From assembly GCA_027489915.1 (NCBI GenBank), contig JAIXZB010000140.1, positions 1 to 5,887 of the forward strand: DNA of 5,887 nucleotides. The letters run 5' to 3'. Source of the stretch: Rickettsiales bacterium. Its GTDB lineage: Bacteria > Pseudomonadota > Alphaproteobacteria > Rickettsiales > UBA3002. Shown piece after piece: positions 1-5,886 of the stretch (position 1 is its first letter; each line of letters starts with the position of its first letter). The translations under genes and the position numbers were made by a program. Below the pieces are notes generated by a model. It saw only the letters and a list, made by a program, of their open reading frames with translations, was not told where the DNA came from and made no database searches.

Positions 1-1
1 G

Positions 2-1882
2 ATTGGTATTGCCGTTGTGCCGCATATCAGTGCGTGGGGTGCCGGCGCTTTGGCGCTGCTGATTTGCATTGTGAGCCTTCCTTTTGCGCTTGGCTTCAAG
101 ATGAATGAATGGGTGGCGTTTGGTATGATTACCAAATTAGTTATCGCCAAGATTTCATCGGTGTTTTCATCGACCGTCGCATTCTTGCGTCGTAAACCTG
201 AAGAAGATGAGTGGGATGAAGCCGAAGAAGATGCGCTTGAGGATGAAATTGACGAGGAAGATGAGGAAGAATCCTCATCAGCACGAGGTCCACGGCTTAT
301 TGATACCCCTAAAAAGCGCGTAGAGGCCAAGAAAGCGCGGAAAGAAGTAGCGCAAAGTTCGCTTGAATTGCTTGAGCGCCATGGGGATTATGAACTGCCT
401 TCAACATCGCTACTCAATAAAATACCAGCGCGTTCGACCAAACATCAACTCAACGAGTCGGCTTTAGAGCAGAATGCAAGGATGCTTGAATCGGTGTTGA
501 TGGATTTTGGTGTGCAGGGTGAAATCACCCGAGTACGCCCAGGCCCCGTGGTGACACTTTACGAACTAGAGCCTGCACCTGGCATAAAATCTTCGCGTGT
601 TATTGGGTTAGCGGATGATATTGCGCGCTCCATGAGCGCTATTTCAGCACGTATTGCAGTAATTCCCGGACGTAATGCGATTGGTATTGAACTGCCAAAT
701 GCGCACCGTGACACCGTGTATATGCGCGAAATGCTGGAAGATGATTTATTTGTAGAAACCGAATGCAAGCTTCCCCTTATTTTAGGCAAGGATATTGGTG
801 GCGAAGCGATTATCACAGACCTTGCGCGTATGCCGCATTTGCTTGTGGCTGGAACAACAGGTTCGGGTAAATCGGTTGCAATTAACACGATGATTACATC
901 GCTTGTGTATCACCTTACACCTGACCAATGCCGCTTTATTATGATTGATCCCAAGATGCTTGAGCTTTCGGTGTATGATAACATCCCTCACTTGCTGGCT
1001 CCAGTGGTGACGGAGCCTGGTAAAGCAGTGGTTGCGCTTAAATGGACTGTGAAAGAAATGGAAAACCGTTACCGCCTGATGAGTAATCTTGGGGTACGTA
1101 ATATTGATGGCTACAATAAGCGCATCGAAGACGCGGTGAAAAAAAGCGAGGAGCTTTTCCGCACCGTGCAAACAGGCTTTGACCCCGAAACAGGCAAGCC
1201 TATTACTGAAAAAGTAGCGCTGGATATGAACGCCCTGCCCTACATTGTGGTGGTGGTAGATGAGATGGCCGATTTGATGCTGGTTGCTGGCAAGGAGATT
1301 GAAGGCTCCATTCAGCGCTTGGCGCAGATGGCGCGGGCTGCTGGTATTCACATCATCATGGCAACACAGCGCCCTTCGGTGGATGTGATTACGGGTGTTA
1401 TCAAAGCGAACTTCCCTACCCGCATCAGCTTTCAGGTAACCAGCAAAATTGACTCGCGCACGATTCTGGGCGAACAGGGTGGCGAGCAATTACTTGGTCA
1501 GGGTGATATGCTATATATGGCGGGTGGTGGGCGTATTACGCGTGTGCATGGACCATTTATTTCCGATAAAGAAGTCGAAAAGATTGTCGATTTCCTCAAG
1601 CTACAAGGTGCTCCTTCTTATGACGAGGCGATAACACGCGATGATAGCGAAGAAATGCCCGGCGAATTTGAAGAGGAAGAAGAATCCGAAGCCGAGCGCG
1701 CGCTGTATAATCAGGCAGTGGAAATTGTAACGCGCGAGCAGAAAGCTTCGACCAGCTATGTGCAACGCCGCTTGAAGATTGGCTATAATAGAGCTGCGCG
1801 TATCATCGAGAAGATGGAACAAGAAGGTATAGTGGGTGCAGCCAACCATGTTGGCAAACGTGAAGTTTTAATGAGAGGATAA
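2..1882 (+). CDS. ftsK: DNA translocase FtsK, 5'-truncated by the window edge
   Basis: FtsK is a septum-anchored, ATP-driven double-stranded DNA pump that moves chromosome termini out of the closing septum and activates XerCD recombination at dif. The frame is open to the first base, so the true start lies upstream; numbering here begins at the GTG at 17. Residues about 9-27 form a hydrophobic helix, probably the last of the usual N-terminal membrane segments. An acidic linker follows (about 61-85), then the alpha domain (about 155-230). The motor has Walker A GTTGSGKS at 279-286 and Walker B ending D415-E416. A second acidic stretch (542-560) precedes the winged-helix gamma domain (561-621, with RRLKIGYNRAARIIEKME), which in this family reads polar DNA motifs. 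The linker between membrane and motor is very short compared with the several hundred residues of E. coli FtsK, as in many alphaproteobacteria. The gene ends in the ribosome-binding site of lolA. Family identity is certain. Confidence 0.97.
   Translation: MGIAVVPHISAWGAGALALLICIVSLPFALGFKMNEWVAFGMITKLVIAKISSVFSSTVAFLRRKPEEDEWDEAEEDALEDEIDEEDEEESSSARGPRLIDTPKKRVEAKKARKEVAQSSLELLERHGDYELPSTSLLNKIPARSTKHQLNESALEQNARMLESVLMDFGVQGEITRVRPGPVVTLYELEPAPGIKSSRVIGLADDIARSMSAISARIAVIPGRNAIGIELPNAHRDTVYMREMLEDDLFVETECKLPLILGKDIGGEAIITDLARMPHLLVAGTTGSGKSVAINTMITSLVYHLTPDQCRFIMIDPKMLELSVYDNIPHLLAPVVTEPGKAVVALKWTVKEMENRYRLMSNLGVRNIDGYNKRIEDAVKKSEELFRTVQTGFDPETGKPITEKVALDMNALPYIVVVVDEMADLMLVAGKEIEGSIQRLAQMARAAGIHIIMATQRPSVDVITGVIKANFPTRISFQVTSKIDSRTILGEQGGEQLLGQGDMLYMAGGGRITRVHGPFISDKEVEKIVDFLKLQGAPSYDEAITRDDSEEMPGEFEEEEESEAERALYNQAVEIVTREQKASTSYVQRRLKIGYNRAARIIEKMEQEGIVGAANHVGKREVLMRG
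1873..1879 (+). promoter_or_regulatory. Ribosome-binding site of lolA, overlapping the ftsK end
   Basis: GAGAGGA lies 6 bases before the ATG at 1886 and is made from the last codons of ftsK. This supports the lolA start and suggests that ftsK and lolA are translated from one message. Confidence 0.75.
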
Positions 1883-1885
1883 TTC

Positions 1886-2569
1886 ATGCAGCGTACAACC
1901 ATCGCTTTGATGACTTTTGTATGTATCGTCACCACGGTACTTGCAGCAGCAGCCAATGCGGAAACGGCAAAAGCAAGAAAATCGACTGTTACGGTCACGC
2001 AATCTCTTGCAGATAAAACCCTGAAAGCACGCACGGTGGCGCGGCTTGAAGATTATTTAAGTAAACTCACAACCCTCAAAGCACGGTTTAATCAGGTAGC
2101 GCCTGATGGCACAGTATCGAGTGGTACGTTTACCCTCAAACGCCCAGGAAAAATGCGCTGGGATTATAACCCTCCTGTTCCAATTTTATTGGTGTCGGAT
2201 GGTGATACGATTACCTATTACGATTCGGAGTTGCAGCAAGTGAATTATATTGATGTGGATGATACGCTCGCCACATTCCTTGCTCGTAAGGAAGTATTAC
2301 TTGATAGCCCAGCCGTGAAACTGGTGGATTTTTCAGCGGAAGCCAGCGCGATTAGGGTTACGGTGGTTGAGCGCACCAAGCCAACGGAAGGATCTCTCTC
2401 ACTCGAATTTTCGGATAATCCATTGGCGCTGCGTTTCATGAATGTGACCGATGCTTCAGGCAATGTTACCCGCGTGCAGCTTCAGAATGCACAATTTGGC
2501 GGTTCTGTGCCTGATTCGCTGTTTGTATTCAAAGATCCACGTGGCGTCACCAAGCGTGGTAAAAACTAA
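1886..2569 (+). CDS. lolA: Outer-membrane lipoprotein carrier protein LolA
   Basis: LolA is the periplasmic chaperone that takes lipoproteins released by the LolCDE complex and delivers them to the outer membrane. The 227-residue product starts with a clear Sec signal peptide: a short charged start, a hydrophobic core (about 5-22) and probable cleavage after Ala23-Asn24-Ala25. A Lys/Thr-rich stretch (26-50) precedes the LolA fold. Family landmarks are LKARFNQ (64-70), the signature RPGKMRWDYNPP (86-97), the following strands ILLVSDGDTITYYD, and the C-terminal FVFKDPRGV (213-221). In the family, the Arg near the RPG motif takes part in opening and closing the hydrophobic cavity; Arg91 or Arg86 could fill that place. 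Only 3 bases separate it from ftsK, a gene order common in alphaproteobacteria, so co-transcription is likely. Its length is typical. No strong intrinsic terminator is visible after it. Confidence 0.93.
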   Translation: MQRTTIALMTFVCIVTTVLAAAANAETAKARKSTVTVTQSLADKTLKARTVARLEDYLSKLTTLKARFNQVAPDGTVSSGTFTLKRPGKMRWDYNPPVPILLVSDGDTITYYDSELQQVNYIDVDDTLATFLARKEVLLDSPAVKLVDFSAEASAIRVTVVERTKPTEGSLSLEFSDNPLALRFMNVTDASGNVTRVQLQNAQFGGSVPDSLFVFKDPRGVTKRGKN

Positions 2570-2602
2570 ATCCATGCGCGTTTCCCACAGTTTTTGTGAC
2601 AT

Positions 2603-2632
2603 TTGCATGACGTCACTAAGCCGTCATATAGT
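2603..2632 (+). promoter_or_regulatory. Candidate sigma70-type promoter for the DUF1150 gene
   Basis: TTGCAT (2603-2608) and TATAGT (2627-2632) are 18 bases apart. The -10 element matches five of six consensus bases and the -35 only three of six. A start near 2639 would give a leader of about 45 bases. The spacer begins with a perfect 8-base palindrome TGACGTCA (2608-2615). The assignment is made by eye and is tentative; read-through from lolA is the alternative. Confidence 0.3.
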
Positions 2633-2642
2633 TGTGCTATAT
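2626..2642. repeat. Inverted repeat ATATAG-TTGTG-CTATAT at the candidate -10
   Basis: Two perfect 6-base arms surround a 5-base centre and overlap the candidate -10 element of the DUF1150 gene. The position would suit a repressor operator, but the arms are AT-rich and short, so chance is possible. Confidence 0.4.
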
Positions 2643-2685
2643 CTTACACTGTAGACAACAACGAATGCAGGAACATATACACATC

Positions 2686-2892
2686 ATGCGCACACTCACT
2701 ACAGAATCACACACTGTTGACGATATCATAATGGCGCTGGTGGGCATGGAAACCATGGCCTATATTCGCCCTGTGATAGATGGATTTGGTGTGTTTGCAG
2801 CAGACGGAACTCAGCTTGCCGTATTTGAATCGCATGCAAGCGCGTACCAGACAGTGCGTCAGAACAATTTAGAGCCTGTGAGCATTCACTAA
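2686..2892 (+). CDS. DUF1150 family small protein
   Basis: A 68-residue protein of unknown function. It matches what I recall of DUF1150, a small family nearly confined to alphaproteobacteria. Shared features are an N-terminal part with an AYIRPV-like strand (numbered from this start, residues 25-30), the AADGTQLAVFES core (38-49) and the closing NNLEPVSIH, like the usual N-D-L-x-x-V-S-V-H ending. There is no signal peptide, membrane segment or cysteine, so it is probably cytoplasmic. The start is uncertain: ATG 2686 has AGGA (2669-2672) at a long 13-base spacing and gives the family-like N-terminus. ATG 2665 would add seven residues but lacks a Shine-Dalgarno sequence, and a TTG at 2632 would fall inside the candidate promoter. 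DUF1150 genes often sit beside small heat-shock protein (Hsp20) genes, as I recall; here none is adjacent. Confidence 0.78.
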   Translation: MRTLTTESHTVDDIIMALVGMETMAYIRPVIDGFGVFAADGTQLAVFESHASAYQTVRQNNLEPVSIH

Positions 2893-2899
2893 TGCTCAC
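2878..2899. terminator. Perfect 9-bp hairpin over the DUF1150 stop codon
   Basis: GTGAGCATT (2878-2886) and AATGCTCAC (2891-2899) are perfect inverted copies around a 4-base loop CACT. The stop codon TAA (2890-2892) lies at the loop-stem border. No T-run follows on either strand, so if it ends transcripts it is not a textbook intrinsic terminator. It may instead protect the 3' end. Confidence 0.4.
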
Positions 2900-2901
2900 C
2901 T

Positions 2902-2927
2902 CCCTACTCGCTTGTGCTTTAGTAGGG
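2902..2927. terminator. 7-bp hairpin over the M23 peptidase stop codon
   Basis: CCCTACT (2902-2908) and AGTAGGG (2921-2927) pair perfectly around a 12-base loop. The M23 stop codon, on the minus strand at 2919-2921, overlaps one arm. On the plus strand only a loose T-rich stretch (CACTTTTAC, about 2934-2942) follows. With the hairpin at 2878-2899 it may form a two-part terminator for two converging genes. Confidence 0.38.
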
Positions 2928-3908
2928 TACGTTCACTTTTACTTCACGCAAGAATATCGGCTCGGTTTTGTTCGGGCGTTTTAACTCGATTTTCCCCGTA
3001 TATTCGCCTGGCGGAAGCCCCTCTTCGTTTGCTCTTTCACCAATATAGGTGAACATTTGCGCCTGATGTTTCACAATTGGTATATCGCGCGTGGCCATAG
3101 CTGCGCCATTTGGGGCAAAGATGCTGAGGCTTAACACATCGCCCGTGCGTGTTCCCATGATGTCTGCCCATAATGTCATAACGGGGGATGTTCTTGAAAT
3201 CTCTGTTACTGGGGCAGCAAGGGAGCGGATTTGATTCGCGTTAGGCTCAGCAGGATAAAACCCTGCACCAAGTAATGCGGTTGATTGATAGCGCACGTTC
3301 GGTGCAAAGGATTGCGCCCACAATGCTTGAGAAGAAGCACCACATTTCGTTCCTGCGCTTTGGCTAGTAAAAGGATCCAGTACACGGCCTAATCTGCGTA
3401 CTTCAAAATGTACATGGGGGAATTCAGTAGCACCAGATAAGCCTACAAGCCCGAGTTTTTGTCCCCTCTTCACTTGTTGGCCTTGTTTCACTACAATGCT
3501 GCCACTGCGCATATGGCAATATTGCGTTTCAAATCCGGCGGGGTGGTTGATAACCACGCCATTGCCGCATTCGCGATTTTTTACTGAAGTTGCGCTAGTA
3601 TCGCGAATGCTTATATCGGGCATGTTATCACGCGCACCGCGCACCACGCCATCGGCAGCAGCAACAACGGCTACACCACGGCGCATCGCGGTCATATTGG
3701 GTAATCTGAAATCGGTTCCTGTATGTTTATCGTATGATAATGAACCACAGGCATAATCGCCATACGCAGCGGTGGTATCCTGATCGACGTAGTTCTGGAT
3801 AAAACAATCGGTGCCAACCTTGCACTGAATGGGGCTGGTGAGTGAAATGGTTTGCGCTGTTGCAAAAGAGGGGAAGCTTATGAGCATTAAGACAATGATA
3901 TGTTTCAT
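2919..3908 (-). CDS. Secreted M23 (LytM-type) zinc metallopeptidase
   Basis: Probable periplasmic peptidoglycan endopeptidase, cutting peptide cross-bridges, as usual for family M23. The 329-residue product has a Sec signal peptide (residues 1-18, cleavage after ATA before Gln19). The catalytic core shows the zinc motif H62-x-x-x-D66 (in HTGTDFRLP), His132 in QYCHM and H165-V-H167 in FPHVHFEVR, so all expected zinc and catalytic residues are present. The GLVGLSGATEFPH segment is typical of the core. Residues about 235-329 form a beta-rich C-terminal region of unknown role that ends without a membrane anchor. Six cysteines remain in the mature part (29, 36, 54, 114, 131, 189), so disulfides are possible. 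Its ATG overlaps the TGA of xth as ATGA and has only a weak upstream GGAT, so translation is probably coupled. It could be a regulatory LytM protein, but the complete active site argues for an enzyme. The substrate is inferred. Confidence 0.9.
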   Translation of the reverse strand: MKHIIVLMLISFPSFATAQTISLTSPIQCKVGTDCFIQNYVDQDTTAAYGDYACGSLSYDKHTGTDFRLPNMTAMRRGVAVVAAADGVVRGARDNMPDISIRDTSATSVKNRECGNGVVINHPAGFETQYCHMRSGSIVVKQGQQVKRGQKLGLVGLSGATEFPHVHFEVRRLGRVLDPFTSQSAGTKCGASSQALWAQSFAPNVRYQSTALLGAGFYPAEPNANQIRSLAAPVTEISRTSPVMTLWADIMGTRTGDVLSLSIFAPNGAAMATRDIPIVKHQAQMFTYIGERANEEGLPPGEYTGKIELKRPNKTEPIFLREVKVNVPY

Positions 3909-4699
3909 AGAGCAATATCCATCATTACGGGAACATGGTCGGAAGCGCCTTCCCAGCCGCGTGCATCACGAACGGTTGTACAGGCGTGAATGGCAGAATC
4001 AAGCGCAGGGGTTGCCCAGATATGATCGAGCCTGCGTCCTCGGTTGCTTGCGGCCCAATCACGGTTGCGGTAACTCCACCAACTGTAGAGTTTTTCATGG
4101 TGCGGAGTGAATTTGCGCGCCACATCTATCCACCCTATACTCTGCTGAGCGCGGGTGAAATGCTCAACCTCAATAGGTGTATGGCTTACTACACCTAATA
4201 ACTGTTTATGTGACCAGACATCGTGCTCGAATGGTGCGATGTTCAAATCTCCTACCAGAATGGTGGGAGATGCAGTATCGACTGCCCTTGGTGCCCAAGA
4301 TTCCAGCCAACGCACATAGCGGAGTTTATCGGCAAATTTGGGATTTAACTCTACATCGGGAATATCGCCGCCTGCAGGGATATAACAATTATGAATGGTA
4401 AGCCCGCTTGGCAAGCGGGCACTTATATGGCGCTTCTCGCCATTTTCCAATATATCTAGCGCTTCGATATTTGTGAGGGGAAGTTTAGAGAGTATTGCCA
4501 CCCCATTATAGCTTTTCTGGCCGACAAATGCGCAGTGCTCAAAACCCAAGCGTTTAATCAAATCATGGGGGAAATCCGCATCCTGCACTTTGGTTTCCTG
4601 AAGGCACAGCACATCGGGCGCGTGTGCAGCAATATACTTCGTAAGAATTGCTTCTCGAATGCGAAGAGAGTTCACGTTCCATGTGGCGATGCGTATCAT
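3905..4699 (-). CDS. xth: Exodeoxyribonuclease III (AP endonuclease)
   Basis: Cytoplasmic base-excision repair enzyme that nicks DNA 5' to abasic sites and removes 3' blocking groups and 3'-5' nucleotides. The 264 residues fit the family (E. coli ExoIII has 268). Active-site residues of the EEP fold are all present in order: Asn8 in TWNVNSLR, the metal ligand Glu35 in LQETK, Tyr106 in YIPAGG, Asp151 and Asn153 in GDLNIAP, Asp225 in RRLDHIWAT, and the Asp254-His255 pair in SDHVPV. The start is set by the family N-terminus MIRIATWNVNSLR. There is no Shine-Dalgarno before it, and a candidate promoter sits so close that the message may be leaderless. The gene is isolated from the upstream Amt-like gene by a terminator and overlaps the M23 gene by 4 bases downstream. 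xthA is the E. coli name; assignment to this branch rather than another Xth paralogue is by motif only. Confidence 0.95.
   Translation of the reverse strand: MIRIATWNVNSLRIREAILTKYIAAHAPDVLCLQETKVQDADFPHDLIKRLGFEHCAFVGQKSYNGVAILSKLPLTNIEALDILENGEKRHISARLPSGLTIHNCYIPAGGDIPDVELNPKFADKLRYVRWLESWAPRAVDTASPTILVGDLNIAPFEHDVWSHKQLLGVVSHTPIEVEHFTRAQQSIGWIDVARKFTPHHEKLYSWWSYRNRDWAASNRGRRLDHIWATPALDSAIHACTTVRDARGWEGASDHVPVMMDIAL
4402..4420. repeat. Perfect 19-base GC-rich palindrome inside xth
   Basis: GCCCGCTTG and CAAGCGGGC flank a single G, giving one of the strongest potential hairpins in the window. It lies within xth codons for A-R-L-P-S-G-L (residues about 94-100). No T-run follows on the coding strand, so it does not look like an intrinsic terminator. 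Confidence 0.6.
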
Positions 4700-4706
4700 G
4701 GGGAAT

Positions 4707-4735
4707 GTTAAAGCATGCGGCGCACGCTCTCACAA
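4707..4735 (-). promoter_or_regulatory. Candidate promoter of xth, close enough for a leaderless message
   Basis: On the minus strand TTGTGA (4735-4730) and TTTAAC (4712-4707) are 17 bases apart, each with four of six consensus matches. Only seven bases lie between the -10 element and the xth ATG, so a start at the usual distance would fall on or next to the ATG. This agrees with the missing Shine-Dalgarno. The site lies just past the terminator of the preceding gene, where a promoter is needed. Confidence 0.35.
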
Positions 4736-4746
4736 GTGCCGTGGAT

Positions 4747-4775
4747 AAAAAAAGGGAGGGTTGTTACACCCTCCC
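4747..4775 (-). terminator. Strong intrinsic terminator after the Amt-like gene
   Basis: Read on the minus strand, an 8-base-pair GC-rich stem (GGGAGGGT pairing with ACCCTCCC, 4775-4754, loop of 6) is followed at once by seven T residues (4753-4747). It lies 38 bases past the stop of the Amt-like gene and separates it from xth. The A-run on the plus strand shows that it works in the minus direction only. Confidence 0.9.
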
Positions 4776-4812
4776 AGTACAGTTGCAGGAACAATCTGTT
4801 GAACCCTAGCGC

Positions 4813-5886
4813 TCAAGCGCCTCGGGTAGCATAGGTAGCATCGAGCCCATCTGCGCAGGCGCGGCGCGAGAGCGACAATCCAAATGTGAGTTGGCAGAAA
4901 ACACGCATCAGGAATCCAAGCATCAACCCCGATACCAGCGTTGCGGCGAGCCATTGAATATGTGTCGCCAGCATCGATAAGTTTAGAAATGCTGGGGCTA
5001 AAATGCCCATTATCAGGGGTATGCAGATACTTGCAACGCTATGGCTTGGATCATCGATACGCAGGCTTACCAGTGCATCACGCGTGAGGGCGGCTGCAGC
5101 GCCTGCTAATGCGGCAATGATGCACACTTCAACAGGGGTTGCCGTGCTTAGTAACCCCACAGCAAGTACTCCTGAGGGCATTGCTGTGATTGCCTTATGT
5201 AGCGCAGAAGGTGATCGCCTGTAGCGAACCGTTGCTGCCGCAGCGAGGCTTGATGTGAGTGCAGCCACAAGGCATGCATAGATATGGAAACTAGTGTTAA
5301 CGCCGCTATACGCTTTTACCCTCCACAACATAACGCAAAGCGCAATAGCTAAAAACGCTGTGCAGCATGCATATGGCCATAGTGCCGAAGCAGAGGCAAT
5401 GCGGCGCGCGCCATCAGATGTAAAGCGTGATGCGCTCAAAGGAAGCGAGGTAACCAGCGCCAGATGCGCAGCACTTGCCAGCGTCATAATGACATAGACG
5501 CTTTGCACTGATGTTAGTGTGTGAAACACACTTTGAAGCAATGGCGCAATAAAGATTACACTTATTGTGGTCGTGGATAGTGCATAGAAGATAACAGAAG
5601 GGCTGCGCACACGATCGACTGCACCCATAACGCTTACCATAGCTGCAAAAGATAACAGTGCGAATTGCAAGCCAATATCGGAAAGTGCAGCTTGCCCGAG
5701 CGTTGTTGAAGCAGTTGCCGCGGCCACCCATGTGCACACCACGATTATAAGTGCGATAATGGACGTTGTATTGCGTGAGTGGGAAGCAACTCCGTGAATC
5801 ATTACGCCTGCTACTCCTGCAGCCATGGCACAGGCAGTTGCAGCCATGAGGGCTGGTGTTTCTTCCAAAGCGGTGATGGGTAGCAT
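4813..5886 (-). CDS. Divergent Amt/Mep/Rh (ammonium transporter-like) membrane protein, pore residues apparently lost
   Basis: A 357-residue, very hydrophobic protein with about 11 predicted helices (near 13-33, 42-62, 72-90, 97-120, 128-149, 168-188, 200-220, 233-250, 251-270, 284-305, 311-333), the number found in Amt proteins. Resemblance by eye runs along its length: E9-T10 before helix 1 (like the Amt D-T-A-W start), GA-V-DRV (88-93, like GA-x-AER), S-P-S (225-227, like KPS), LRIDDP (275-280, like the VDDP before the second pore histidine) and FGLSLS with GLD (335-349, like the Amt C-terminal tail GLRVSE with GLD). Yet functional positions differ: the twin histidines align with Leu136 and Ile287, the WFGFNAGS signature with W188 and RVKAYSG, and the HWVWGGG periplasmic loop is missing. 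Ammonium conduction by the known path is therefore doubtful. The ATG touches the window edge, so the gene may start further upstream; no ribosome-binding site can be seen. The frame is intact and followed by a strong terminator. A different 11-helix family cannot be excluded. Confidence 0.65.
   Translation of the reverse strand: MLPITALEETPALMAATACAMAAGVAGVMIHGVASHSRNTTSIIALIIVVCTWVAAATASTTLGQAALSDIGLQFALLSFAAMVSVMGAVDRVRSPSVIFYALSTTTISVIFIAPLLQSVFHTLTSVQSVYVIMTLASAAHLALVTSLPLSASRFTSDGARRIASASALWPYACCTAFLAIALCVMLWRVKAYSGVNTSFHIYACLVAALTSSLAAAATVRYRRSPSALHKAITAMPSGVLAVGLLSTATPVEVCIIAALAGAAAALTRDALVSLRIDDPSHSVASICIPLIMGILAPAFLNLSMLATHIQWLAATLVSGLMLGFLMRVFCQLTFGLSLSRRACADGLDATYATRGA

Noticed and set aside
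782..1489. A 235-codon open frame on the minus strand opposite ftsK
   Set aside because: It lies fully within the conserved motor region of ftsK, has no recognisable family, and is rich in His, Arg and Asn as expected from the complement of a coding frame.
2570..2664. An intrinsic terminator after lolA
   Set aside because: Only a 4-base CACA/TGTG stem around a T-run (about 2586-2598) is visible, which is too weak.
2632..2685. Longer N-terminus of the DUF1150 protein from TTG 2632 or ATG 2665
   Set aside because: The TTG would overlap the candidate -10 element, and neither codon has a Shine-Dalgarno. ATG 2665 stays possible but is less favoured.
3829..4198. Plus-strand open frames over the M23/xth junction
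   Set aside because: They oppose two well-supported genes with intact active sites and show no domain.
4754..4760. GGGAGGG as an FtsK-orienting (KOPS-like) site
   Set aside because: The E. coli consensus GGGNAGGG needs one more base between the G-runs, and the stretch is explained by the terminator stem.
5414..5737. A 107-codon minus-strand frame within the Amt-like gene
   Set aside because: It is an alternative frame of the membrane protein, Cys-rich and without a plausible fold, while the main frame has coherent helices and a terminator.
4813..5886. Amt-like gene as an obvious pseudogene
   Set aside because: The frame is uninterrupted over 357 codons with helices preserved and a strong terminator after it, so decay is not evident, though it cannot be excluded without relatives.
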